Source: Anthoceros angustus (taxonomy: Eukaryota; Streptophyta; Anthocerotopsida; Anthocerotales; Anthocerotaceae). From it: 64,000 nucleotides of DNA. Positions 1 to 10,040 of the stretch are shown here, piece after piece. Each line of letters opens with the position of its first letter. Position 1 is the stretch's first letter. The DNA lies in the NCBI GenBank assembly GCA_010909165.1, contig VJWM01000144.1, forward strand, positions 372,001 through 436,000. The letters run 5' to 3'. A program made the translations under genes and the position numbers. The notes below the pieces were generated by a model. The model was not told the origin of the DNA. It saw only the letters and a program-made list of their open reading frames with translations, and did no database searches.

Positions 1-486
1 CCCAAGAAGTTGAGGCTAAGCGTTGCCCCAGATAGGTATAGGTATAAGGGTGAACGAGATGTGGAGAAAATCAATTCGTGGTTTTCTCATTGGAAGGATA
101 CTCGCAGGATTCCGCAGAAGAGTATCTAGATCACATCGTTAACTTCTTAGAAGGGTACGCCTTACTTGGTGGAGAACTTATGTTCGAGTATTGAACAAGG
201 TAATAGAGTGGAAACTATTTCCACCGGCGTAATTCAAAGATGCACGCAACTTCAATTCCGACCAACTAATGCATCTATCTTGGCAAGAAGGATGCTAGAG
301 AATGTGAAGCACAGAATGTTGCGATGTGAGTGAATTTAGCATGTGTTACAATGCCCGATATGCGGGAGGTGGATAAGCTCCAGGTTTTATAGTGGACTCA
401 AAGGTGGGCTCTGGATAGAATTCGGATGACAAACCTCAAAATCTGCGAGAGGCTATTATGGCTGCAGATGCGATACGACACAAGTC

Positions 487-816
487 GTGCCGAGGAAGCA
501 CCGGTGTCTTTCGGAGGAAGGTATCCAAGATCTTTTCAAGGAAGATCACGAGGTAGAGGAAGAGCCACCAACAGGGCATATTGGAACAAATGATAATGTT
601 GGGAGGCGAGGAAGAGGAAGAGGAGCCAATAGAGGTCGTGGCCGTGGAAGCCAAAGGACGACAGGCCCTCAATTCGGTGCGTGCTTCAGTTGTGGGGAGC
701 AAGGACACTTTGCGAAAGATTGTCCGCATGTTGGGAATTCCCAACTGAACGTGATAGCCACCAATCCTCAAGCTCCGAGACTTAGGATTCAGGAGCTTGC
801 TGCAGAGCCCAAATGA
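487..816 (+). pseudogene. gypsy-1 Gag C-terminal fragment with CCHC zinc knuckle
   Basis: The 109-residue frame contains a Gly/Arg-rich stretch (GRRGRGRGANRGRGRG, about residues 38-54) followed by a CX2CX4HX4C knuckle, CFSCGEQGHFAKDC, near residues 66-79. This is the nucleic-acid-binding end of a retrotransposon Gag that packages element RNA in the virus-like particle. The frame opens without a convincing start because upstream Gag is frameshifted. The antisense ORF of similar length at 436-831 is a shadow. Confidence 0.85.
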
Positions 817-1058
817 CGCCAGTGGCCACATGTTGTGGTGACAGCATGTGGTGAGTCATCTAGTGTCAAGGATGACACTATTTTGAGGGAAGGTGGAGCC
901 CTTATGTACATATGTGGAAAGATGAATGGCTTAGAAGTAGAGTTATTGTTGGACTCGCCACCCACAATTTTATAACTCGCAAGGCGAAAGAGCTTGGGCT
1001 AGAATGGGCTAGTACTTCCGCCATATGGAATCAAGCAAGCTAAAGGAACTCGCTTTTC

Positions 1059-1268
1059 TTGGGTGAATTGCATGGAGTAAAGCTGCAAATAGAAGCGTGG
1101 GAAGGATACATGAGTTTCACGATTGTAGACATGGATGACCATGATGTTATCTTGGGTCTAGAGTGGATGAAATCCAATGAAGTGCGTGTAGATGTGAAGT
1201 CCCGCACCATTGAGATATTGAAGAATGGAAAGCACAAGGTGGTTTGTGCTAATCTTAGTCAAGCTTGA
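1059..1268 (+). pseudogene. gypsy-1 aspartic protease / linker fragment
   Basis: The frame includes the run DDHDVILGLEWM near residues 25-36. The 'ILGxxWL/M' motif is characteristic of the C-terminal half of gypsy retropepsins. The expected catalytic D-S/T-G lies upstream near 950-970, where the DNA reads as LLLDS-P-T-F in a broken frame. The protease would release Gag and Pol products but cannot be functional here. Confidence 0.7.
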
Positions 1269-1435
1269 GATGTGCTCGACAGTTGATTTCAAAAGAGAGC
1301 TCAAGGACATAAGACAAGAAGGAGCTTTATCTAGTTATGCTCCGATTAGAGGATGGTCTTGAGGAAGAATCCTCAAGAGAAAGACATCCCAAGGAATTAC
1401 AGTCTTGGATGACTTTAAGGATTTGATGCGATGAA

Positions 1436-2300
1436 TTGCCACCTTTACCGTCTCATAGAGTAGTAGATCATGAGATTGAATTGAGGCCGAGTACGCCTCG
1501 TCGAGAGCACCATATAGATTGTCGCAGGATGAGCTGGAACTCAAGCGACAACTATCCAACCTGGCAAAGGGATATATCAGTCTCTAAGTCTCCTTTTGGT
1601 GCGCGGTATTGTTTACGCAAGAAGAATGGAGGACTAAGGATGTGTTTAGATTACGAGCTCGAATCAAATTACGATGAAGAATGCATATCCTTTGCCAAGA
1701 ATGGATGATATGTTTGAGTTGAAGGGTGCCAAGTATTTCACCAAGCTAGATCGATGGCGGGTACTATCGGATCGAATCGCAGAGGGACATGAGTACAAAG
1801 ACTTGTAGGACCGTATGGGGCTTTTGAATTTCGGTCATGCCATTTGGACTTACTAATGCACTGCCACATTTCATACACTTATGAATACTATATTCATAGA
1901 TCCGTGGACAAGTGTGTTGTAATCTATCTGGATGACATTTTGATCTTTAGCCATACCTTGGAGGAACATCTGAACACTTAAGAGAAGTGTTACAAGCTAA
2001 GAGAGAATTCTTTGTTCTTGGCAATTAAGAAGTGTGACTTGTCAAGACAGAGGTAGCTTTCTTAGGCTTTATTGTCTCTTGATGGCATCGAATGGATCCG
2101 ATAAGGTGAGGGCCATTCAAGATTGGCAACCTCCTAGGAACATTCATGAGGTTCGCAGTTTTATGGGTTTGGCTTACGTATGCGGAGATTTGTACAGATG
2201 TTTGCTAAGATAGCAGCCCCATAACGACCTCTTAAAGATGACGAAAGCTTGGAAGTGGGATCTGAATGTCAAGCGACATTTTGAATACTTGAAGATGAAA
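1436..2300 (+). pseudogene. gypsy-1 reverse transcriptase, multiply frameshifted
   Basis: Recognisable pieces are [16 protein letters not shown] (frame of 1436-1708), a [21 protein letters not shown]-like block around 1690-1755, and the catalytic YLDD at 1925-1936 followed by ILIFSHTLEEHL. These are RT domains 1 to 5 in order. Several 1-2 base indels separate them, so the enzyme is dead. The polymerase would copy element RNA into cDNA. Confidence 0.85.
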
Positions 2301-2323
2301 TTGAGTACAACTCGGTTTTAGGA

Positions 2324-2789
2324 ATGTATGATCCCAAGAAGGATGTGGAAGTGTCTGATGCCTCGGGCGTGGCCATAGGTGGAGTGTTGATGCAAGACCA
2401 TAAGCCGATAGCTTTTGAGTCAAGGAAATTGCATCCTTATGAGTTGAAGTATCCCACCTATGAGAAGGAAATGACATCATTCATTGTCTCAAGGTATGGA
2501 GACACTATCTCTTGGGCGATCTTTTGTGCTCTATATCGATAATATCGACAACATACTTCTCTAACCATTGAAGTTGAATGCAAGACAAGCTAGATGGCAA
2601 GATTTCCTAGCTATGTATGATGTGACTCTCAAGTATAAACCGGAAAAGAGAATAAGGTTGCGGATGCTGAGTCGCAAAAGAGTCGAAGTAAAGGCAATGG
2701 CAATGATGGTTGAACCTATGGACACTCACAAAAGATCAAGGAAGCATATCTGCAGGATCCGGATGTTCGTGGATGGATTAATGGAATAG
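2324..2789 (+). pseudogene. gypsy-1 RNase H fragment (copy A)
   Basis: The frame reads SDASGVAIGGVLMQDHKP and FESRKLHPYELKYPTYEKEM, a typical gypsy RNase H N-terminal half. A second frame (2568-2789) continues with NARQARWQDFLAMYDVTLKYKP. A frameshift near 2480-2540 separates them. From base 2369 on, the segment has a near-identical second copy beginning at 5541. Confidence 0.85.
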
Positions 2790-2869
2790 AGCGAGAAGGA
2801 AGCAAGTTCAAATTGAGGGATGGTTTGTTGATATACAAACAGAGGAGGATTGTGATCCCAAATTCTTGA

Positions 2870-4163
2870 GTTGAAGAGCAAATTGCTTGAATGTCATGAT
2901 GTGCCAAGTGCAGTCACCGTGGAATTGACCCCACTTATGAGAAGCTAAGGAAGGCTTTCTTGGCCGAATGTATCAAGATACGTGGATTATGTCAAGGCAT
3001 GTTTGTCAAGAAGATAAGGTGGAGCAAGCTAAACCAAGAGGTTTGCTACTACCTATTCCAAGTGGACCTTGGAAGAGTATCTCTATGGATTTTATCATGC
3101 CTTTGCCACCCGAATGGTTGTACAGCTATCATGGTGGATAGATTCACCAAACAAGCACATTTCATCCCTACAAAGAAGCGAGTGATTGAGGTAGCCACTT
3201 GTTTAAGAAGTATATATACAAGTACCATGGCTTACCTATGCAGTTGTGAGTGACAGGATCCAAGGTTCACAGGAGAATTTTGGCAAGATTTGATGAAATG
3301 CTTGAATGTGGAATTATGTATGAGCACTTTCCATCCGGATCGATGGCTCAACCGAGCGAGTCAACCGAATCCAAGAAGAATACTTAAGGCATTATGTGCG
3401 ATTGATCGGAGGATTGGTGATCATCTAGGCGATGCAATTTTGTTATAACAACACCGCATACACTCTTGGATGTAGTCCTTTTGAGATGGGAGGAAATTCA
3501 GCACTGGACGTGGTATCCATGCTAAATGCTGAAGTTTTCGATATTATCACTAGAGATCCATGCCGATTCATTGAGCCGATGAAGGCTAGGCATGAGATTG
3601 CTAAAGGAATTTTAGCCAAGGCTCAAGCACGTCAGAAGAAATATGCTGATAGGTACAGAGAGAAACTGTCTTCAACGTTGGGGATAAAGTATGGGTGAAA
3701 TTGAAGCATTTCCCATTACCTCAAGGATTAACTTTTAAGTTAAGGCCAAGATATGGTGGTCCATTTGTAGTCTTGAAGCGCATTGGAGAAGTGGCTTACA
3801 AGTTACAGCTGCCTGAATGGATTTTTGCACACAATGTGTTTCACGTATCACTACTGAAACCATTTGTGCCAGGCAAAGAGAAAGAAGACATGGACAAGAA
3901 GAAGTGTTCTCGCAAAAGATAATCAAGGACGGAAATTGAGGAATTCCTTGCGAGAGTAGCGTGCCTACAAAGCGTGGAATCGTACCACGATATGGTAAAG
4001 TTGCGTGGGATCTCGGATCCGGTTTGGGTAACGTTAGAGGATATTCGAAAGGATCTGGATGATCTCTCGTCGTTGGCTATCACCGAGATGTGATTCTTTT
4101 CGATGGGGAGAAAGTAACAAGCCTTGCATGAGAAGCATGCACCGGATCTAGTTAGTAAGTTGT
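2870..4163 (+). pseudogene. gypsy-1 integrase and C-terminal region (copy A)
   Basis: The zinc-binding HHCC region (ECHDVPS...HRG...CAVCQDK in shifting frames, about 2885-3020) is followed by catalytic-core words: WQDLMKCLNVELCMSTFHP (about 3280-3340) and YNNTAYTLGCSPFEM (about 3440-3490). The GPF/Y-type C-terminus reads RPRYGGPFVVLKRIGEVAYKL and FAHNVFHVSLLKPF (3695-3922). The downstream stretch to the stop near 4163 reads VWVTLEDIRKDLDDLSSLA. Integrase would insert element cDNA into the host genome. Frameshifts and stops make this copy inactive. Confidence 0.85.
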
Positions 4164-4164
4164 A

Positions 4165-4800
4165 AGTAGTGGTGGTAAGACTTAGCTTAGGGCTTAAGGA
4201 AGAAAGTCCGCTTAGCGCTTACTTTGGAAATGATGTAAGCCTCCTATATAAGGAGATGAGGCTAGCCCTAGAGATATATCTTGTGATCCTAGCATGGGGA
4301 GCTACACTCTTGAGGATAGGACTTTGGAGCCTAAAGGCCTTGGGAGCCTAGAGTGTGAGCATGTCTAGAAGGATCCTAGCACTTGGGAGCTACACTCTTG
4401 TGAGGATAGGACTTTGGAGCCTAAAGGCCTTGGGAGCCTAGAGTGTGAGCGTGCTAGAGGAGAGCTTGAGGAGGAGATCGAGGGGAGAGAGCTAAGCTCC
4501 TAGCTTAGGCAAAGATGGGGAGCTCTCTCGATCTCTCATGTATTCTTGTTGACTCTTCTTTGGAATAAATAGCTATGCGGATCGAGTCGTCCGTGGAAGG
4601 ACGTAAGGGCTACTTGGAGGCCTAGTGCCGTGTCTGTGATGTTTTATCGCTAATCGCGTGGATCGCCCCACCTCACGAAAGGGGTGTTACTAACCGCATT
4701 TTCGGTTAGTTTTAGTTAGTTTCTAAATAAAGGATCGTGATTGGCGAGGAGATTAGGGATTTAAGAAGCATAACCCCATAGCAACACAACAAGGGTGATG
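4165..4800 (+). repeat. gypsy-1 3' LTR-like segment, copy A
   Basis: This non-coding segment directly follows the Pol stop. It has a TATA-like TATATAAG at 4245-4252, an internal ~87-bp tandem duplication (about 4290-4450, each copy holding 'gagctacactcttg') and AATAAA-like signals near 4563 and 4722. These are features of an LTR with promoter and polyadenylation signals. The exact TG/CA ends are not clear. It recurs at about 7308-7945. Confidence 0.5.
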
Positions 4801-4879
4801 GGCACCTTATTGTGAAGTGGTTGCTTGAGCAACCACTCCTTCAACCAAAACGGCCTTTCTATCGCACACCAAGAGTAAC

Positions 4880-5112
4880 ATATGCGCCCAATGCAAGTTC
4901 GGATAATAAAACAAAACCTTACTCACAACCATGTGGGCGCCCAATGCAAGTTCGGATAATAAAACAAAACCTTACTCACAACCATGTGTGACAACACCGC
5001 CAATGCAAGTTCGGATAATAAAACAAAACCTTACTCACAACCATGTGTGACAATACCGGCCATAATAAAAACAAAACCTTACTCACAACCATGTGTGACA
5101 ATACTGGCCTCA
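4880..5112 (+). repeat. short tandem repeats, period about 55-65 bp, copy A
   Basis: About four units each carry 'caatgcaagttcggataat' followed by 'aaaacaaaaccttactcac' and 'aaccatgtg'. Units vary by small indels, and the last lacks its 5' part. The same array is present in copy B at 8034-8255. No coding function is supported. Confidence 0.8.
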
Positions 5113-5269
5113 TGTCGGTCTTCAGGCTAGACTCTTTTCGGGACTACTTATTCAGAGATAGAATCTATCACTACTTTAAATTTTAGGGACTCTCAAGTCC
5201 TCGAAGCCGTTATTTTCTTCCATGGCCCTCTCCCGTTCCTCAGCACCATCTTATTTTTCCTCCGCACTG

Positions 5270-5540
5270 TGATGAAGGGTACAGAGCCTAAGAATCTACA
5301 ACGTCTTGTGTTTCAATCTCATATCTGCACAATGTCAAGTGCTCCTTTCAACATTAGGCCAGGAGAGCTTGTCCAAGAAATGTGATGGTTCACATGGGAC
5401 ACGACTTTATATTTCTACATGCCTCAACCCAAGAAATGTGATGGTTCACATGGAACACGACTTTATATTTCTACATGCCTCAACCCAAGAAATACGATGG
5501 TTCACATGGAATACGACTTTATATTTCTACATGCCTCGAC
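5270..5540 (-). repeat. truncated LTR of copia-1 family (copy A)
   Basis: The segment matches 8420-8690, the LTR of the copia-1 element. It begins TGATGAAGGG and is cut at base 5540 by the tandem-duplication junction. It holds three 56-bp units (starting 5375, 5431, 5487). The 5 bases outside its start, cactg (5265-5269), resemble cattg (17730-17734) beyond the opposite copia-1 LTR. This fits a degraded target-site duplication. Confidence 0.8.
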
Positions 5541-7307
5541 GTGGCCATAGGTGGAGTGTTGATGCAAGACCATAAGCCGATAGCTTTTGAGTCAAGGAAA
5601 TTGCATCCTTATGAGTTGAAGTATCCCACCTATGAGAAGGAAATGACCGCCATTCATTGTCTCAAGGTATGGAGACACTATCTCTTGGGCGATCTTTTGT
5701 GCTCTATCGATAATATCGACAACATACTTCTCTAACCAGTTGAAGTTGAATGCAAGACAAGCTAGATGGCAAGATTTCCTAGCTATGATGTGACTCTCAA
5801 GTATAAACCGGAAAAGAGAATAAGGTTGCGGATGCTGAGTCGCAAAAGAGTCAGGAAGTAAAGGCAATGGCAATGATGGTTGAACCTATGGACACTCACA
5901 AACAGATCAAGGAAGCATATCTGCAGGATCCAGATGTTCGGACTGGATTAATGGAATAGAGAAGGAAGCAAGTTCAAATTGAGGATGGTTTGTTGATATA
6001 CAAGCAGGAGGATTGTGATCCCAAATTCTTGAGTTGAAGAGCAAATTGCTTGAATGTCATGATGTGCCAAGTGCAGTCACCGTGGAATTGACCCCACTTA
6101 TGAGAAGCTAAGGAAGGCTTTTCTTGGCCGAATGTATCAAGATACGGATTATGTCAAGGCATGTGCTGTTTGTCAAGATAAGGTGGAGCAAGCTAAACCA
6201 AGAGGTTTGCTACTACCTATTCAAGTGGACCTTGGAAGAGTATCTCTATGGATTTTATCATGCCTTTGCCACCCAAAGAATGGTTGTACATTATATTGGT
6301 GGATAGATTCACCAAACAAGCACATTTCATCCCTACAAAGAAGCGGTGGCGACAGGTAGCCACTTGTTTAAGAAGTATATATACAAGTACCATGGCTTAC
6401 CTATGCAGTTGTGAGTGACAGGATCCAAGGTTCACGGAGAATTTTGGCAAGATTTGATGAAATGCTTGAATGTGGAATTATGTATGAGCACTTTCCATCC
6501 GGATCTTGATGGCTCAACCGAGCGAGTCAACCGAATCCAAGAAGAATACTTAAGGCATTATGTGATTGATCGAGGGATTGATGATCATCTAGATAAATTT
6601 TGTTATAACAACACCGCATACACTCTTGGATGTAGTCCTTTTGAGATGGGGAGGAAATTCAGACGTGGTATCCATGCTAAATGCTGAAGTTTTCGATACT
6701 ACCACTAGAGATCCACGATTCATTGAGCTTGAAGGCTAGGCATGAGATTGCCAAAGGAATTTTAGCCAAGGCTCAAGCACGTCGGAAGAAATATGCCGAT
6801 AGAGAGAGAGAACTGTCTTCAACGTTGGGGATAAAGTATGGGTGAAATTGAAGCATTTCCCATTACCTCAAGGATTAACTCTTAAGTTAAGGCCAAGATA
6901 TGGTGGTCCATTTGTAGTCTTGAAGCGCATTGGAGAAGTGGCTTACAAGTTGTGCTGAATGGATTTTTGCACACAATGTGTTTCATGTATCACTCGAAAC
7001 CATTTGTGCTGTGCAAAGAGAAAGAAGACATGGACAAGAAGAAGTAGTGTTCTCGCAAAAGATAATCAAGGATGGGAAATTGAGGAATTCCTTGCGAGTA
7101 GCGTGCCTACAAAGCGTGGAATCGTACCACGATATGGTAAAGTTGCGTGGGATCTCGGATCCGGTTTGGGTAACGTTAGAGGATATTCGAAAGGATCTGG
7201 ATGATCTCTCGTCGTTGGCTATCACCGAGGATGTGATTCTTTTCGATGGGGAGAAAGTAACAGCCTTGCATGAGAAGCATGCACTGGATCTAGTTAGTAA
7301 GTTGTAA
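5541..7307 (+). pseudogene. gypsy-1 RNase H and integrase, copy B
   Basis: This is the second copy of 2369-4163. It starts inside RNase H at the duplication junction. It keeps AIGGVLMQDHKPIAFESRK, then the integrase zinc region (CAVCQDKVEQAKPRGLLLP), a core fragment at 6415-6687 (FWQDLMKCLNVELC, STERVNRIQEEYL, DKFCYNNTAYTLGC) and a C-terminal frame at 6930-7307 ending DLVSKL. Several frames are longer than in copy A, but stops and indels remain. It lacks Gag, protease and RT, so it never was a full element. Confidence 0.85.
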
Positions 7308-7945
7308 GTAGTGGTGGTAAGACTTAGCTTAGGGCTTAAGGAAGAAAGTCCGCTTTTAGCGATTACTTTGGAAATGATGTAAGCCTCCCTATATAAGGAG
7401 ATGAGGCTAGCCCTAGAGATATATCTTGCGATTCTAGCATGGGGAGCTACACTCTTGAGGATAGGACTTTGGAGCCTAAAGGCCTTGGGAGCCTAGAGTG
7501 TGAGCATGTCTAGAAGGATCCTAGCACTTGGGAGCTACACTCTTGTGAGGATAGGACTGCCTAGAGGCCTTGGGAGCCTAGAGTGAGCTGCAGAGGAGAG
7601 CTGAGGAGGAGATCGAGGGAGAGAGCTAAGCTCTAGCTTAGGCAAAGATGGGGAGCTCTCGATCTCTCATGTATTCTTGTTGACTCTTCTTTGGAATAAA
7701 TAGCAATGCAGTGCGATCATGAAGTCGTCCGTGGAAGGACGGGCTACTTGGAGGCCTAGTGTCAGGTGTCCGTGATGTTTTATCGCTAATCATGTGATCG
7801 CCCCACCTCAAAAAGGGGTGTTACTAAATCTGCATTTTCGGTTAGTTTTTAGTTAGTTTTCGGAAATAAAGGATCGTGATTGGCGAGGAGATTAGGGATT
7901 TAAGAAGCATAACCCTGCATAGCAACACAACAAGGGTGATGGGCA
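7308..7945 (+). repeat. gypsy-1 3' LTR-like segment, copy B
   Basis: Second copy of the LTR-like segment at 4165-4800, with TATATAAG at 7390-7397 and the same internal duplicated block. It differs from copy A by small indels, for example within the second internal block near 7555-7600. Confidence 0.5.
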
Positions 7946-8033
7946 CCTTATTGTGAAGTGGTTGCTTGAGCAACCACTCCTTCAACCAAAACGGCCTTTC
8001 TACTGCACACCAAGAGTAACATATGCCGGCGCC

Positions 8034-8255
8034 CAATGCAAGTTCAGATAATAAAAACAAAACCTTACTCACAACCATGTGGGCGCCCAATGCAAGTTCA
8101 GATAATAAAAACAAAACCTTACTCACAACCATGTGTGACAATACCGGCGCCCAATGCAAGTTCAGATAATAAAAACAAAACCTTACTCACAACCATGTGT
8201 GACAATACCGGCCATAATAAAAACAAAACCTTACTCACAACCATGTGTGACAATA
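8034..8255 (+). repeat. short tandem repeats, copy B
   Basis: Counterpart of 4880-5112, with about four units of the same 'caatgcaagttc' type sequence. Array length and unit order are close to copy A. Confidence 0.8.
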
Positions 8256-8419
8256 CTGGCCTCATGTCGGTCTTCAGGCTAGACTCTTTTCGGGACTACT
8301 TATTCAGAGATAGAATCTATCACTACTTTAAATTTTAGGGACTCTCAAGTCCTCAAGCCGTTATTTTCTTCCATGGCCTCTCCTGCCTCAAAGACCATCT
8401 TATTTTTCCTCCGTGACCG

Positions 8420-8730
8420 TGATGAAGGGTACAGAGCCTAAGAATCTACAACGTCTTGTGTTTCAATCTCATATCTGCACAATGTCAAGTGCTCCTTTCA
8501 ACATTAGGCCAGGAGAGCTTGTCCAAGAAATGTGATGGTTCACATGGGACACGACTTTATATTTCTACATGCCTCAACCCAAAAAATGCGACGGTTCACA
8601 TGGAACACGACTTTATATTTCTACATGCCTCAACCCAAGAAATACGATGGTTCACATGGAATACGACTTTATATTTCTACATGCCTCGACAGTCTGCAGC
8701 TTATGCAAACACATTCACACTATTCACACA
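8420..8730 (-). repeat. 3' LTR of copia-1
   Basis: On the plus strand it starts TGATGAAGGG and ends TATTCACACA, so it has TG/CA ends on both strands. It abuts the polypurine tract (complement AAGGGGG, 8731-8737). It aligns with 17530-17729 but is about 110 bp longer, because a 56-bp unit is present three times (starting 8525, 8581, 8637) rather than once. Confidence 0.85.
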
Positions 8731-8838
8731 CCCCCTTAAGCTCCAACGTCGATGAAATGATGATGAGTGATCTATCCGACCCCGTGCTAAAGTGAAATGT
8801 GAACGTTTGATCTTTGCAAGCGTTTTTGTTAAGATGTC
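8731..8838 (-). pseudogene. copia-1 Pol C-terminus (RNase H tail)
   Basis: The minus strand reads DILTKTLAKIKRSHFTLARG, the usual 'ADILTKxLxxxxF' end of copia RNase H/Pol. The matching upstream half, DQVADI, is at 13444-13470. Removing 8839-13443 and one copy of ATGTC joins them in frame as DQVADI-LTK. Confidence 0.85.
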
Positions 8839-9170
8839 TGTGGCGCGACTTTCGTTGACGGCCAGCCAGGCGCGCACAATCCCGTGTCGTTGTAGTAAGG
8901 AGTCTGTTCCCAAGAGAATGATAGGCTCCGTTTGCCACGTTCCAATCGTTTCTCACATCACGCAGCGACCGTTTCGACTCAACACACATTCATCGCTTTA
9001 CGACTAACTACCCGTAACGTTCACCGTAATGCTTCCAAGGTGGCGTTAAAACATTTAAGGACCGTTCGCGTCAGTATCCTTCCAAGTTGTCACTGCTTTC
9101 TAGTCCGTTCCTCTCACCATTCCCACTACACTCGTCGTCCTTGGAGAAAACGCGGTGGCCGCGCGTCCGG

Positions 9171-9216
9171 ACCTCCTCCGCCTCCTCCGCCTCCTCCGCC
9201 TCCTCCGCCTCCGGGT
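9171..9216. repeat. CCTCCG hexanucleotide repeat
   Basis: About seven CCTCCG units in a row. The long poly-Pro or poly-Arg runs in overlapping ORFs come only from this repeat and are not evidence for a protein. Confidence 0.9.
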
Positions 9217-9779
9217 TCCTCGCTCACGCGTTCCGGTCCGTCTGACGCCGTCCGCCGGACGAGCAAGGGTCCAGTCGCCTTCCCCGCACACACCACCACA
9301 CGTTAGGGTCCGTCACTGACCTTGACTCCGGCCTGCCTCGGTGACTCAGGACTCACGCTAGCAAGAAGGCACACAAGAGCCTGCAAGAAAACGCGGCATC
9401 AACACCAAGAGAAAGATACTTTACTAGAGCAGCCTCAGCCCTCTTATACTACGCCCAAGGTCGGCGTCTTTATTACACCCCTATTCTGAGCTGATGGCCA
9501 GCTCAGTGCGCCCTAATCGGCCGCCTACTATTTCCCCTTATTCCGCCTATCTACGCCTGGGTGGTGGGGTTGCTCGATTCCGCCTTAGCGCGGCCCAAGC
9601 CTAGCCTCGACAACGCGGGCGCACTAATCGGATGATCCCGAGGCGGGCCCTACCTCCCGAACTCGCTGCCGAGCACGGCGGCCTCGACATCTGGCCACCA
9701 CCAAGTCCTCCTCCCATCCTCTCTTGTCTCTGGTGGGCCCTTGTACAATGGGCCTCTAAGAGATGGTCTCCTGGTGGTT

Positions 9780-10040
9780 AGTGGCTCTTCGCCTCGAGTC
9801 CGGACCTCGGGGTCCAATCTCGACTCGAGTCCGGACTGAGGGTCCGGTCTTCTCTCTGGGTCCGGACCTCCAGGTCCGGTCTTCTTCTGAGTCCGGACCT
9901 CGGGGTCCGGACCTCTAGGTCCGGACCTCTAGGTCCGGACCTCGGGGTCCGGACCTCGGGGTCCAATCTCGACTCGAGTCCGGACCTCGGGGTCCGGACC
10001 TCTAGGTCCGGTCTTCTTCTGAGTCCGGACAAAGTCCGAC
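9780..10040. repeat. GGTCCGGACCTC minisatellite
   Basis: Many 12-20 bp units built on the palindrome GGTCCGGACC with variants (cggggtccgg, ctaggtccgg, tcgactcgagtccgg). The regular 'SGLRRRPDLEVRTPR' type ORF on the minus strand is a translation of the repeat. The palindromic unit could fold into hairpins. Confidence 0.9.

Larger units (their letters stand above)
1..4164 (+). mobile_element. Ty3/gypsy retrotransposon (gypsy-1), 5' truncated by the window edge, decayed
   Basis: Fragments in the order Gag zinc knuckle, protease, reverse transcriptase, RNase H, integrase read along the plus strand, which is the Ty3/gypsy order. The reading frame changes many times, so no full polyprotein survives. 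The first 480 bases still hold Gag-like words in shifting frames, so the element began before this window. An LTR-like segment follows from about 4165. The part from RNase H onward is repeated at 5541-8690. Confidence 0.9.
2369..8690 (+). repeat. 3.2-kb tandem duplication: copy A 2369-5540, copy B 5541-8690
   Basis: Copy A begins at gtggccataggtgg (2369) and ends at atgcctcgac (5540). Copy B begins with the same gtggccatagg at 5541 and ends with the same atgcctcgac at 8690. Each unit holds gypsy RNase H to integrase, the LTR-like segment, the short tandem repeats and the inner part of a copia LTR. The 8-mer ATGCCTCG lies at 2358-2365, at the junction (5531-5538) and at the end of copy B (8681-8688). 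Copies are alike by eye over their whole length, with many small indels. Confidence 0.92.

Noticed and set aside
8932-9306. ORF with a long polyproline run
   Set aside because: The run is a translation of (CCTCCG)n; the opposite strand gives a poly-Arg run. No start context or domain.
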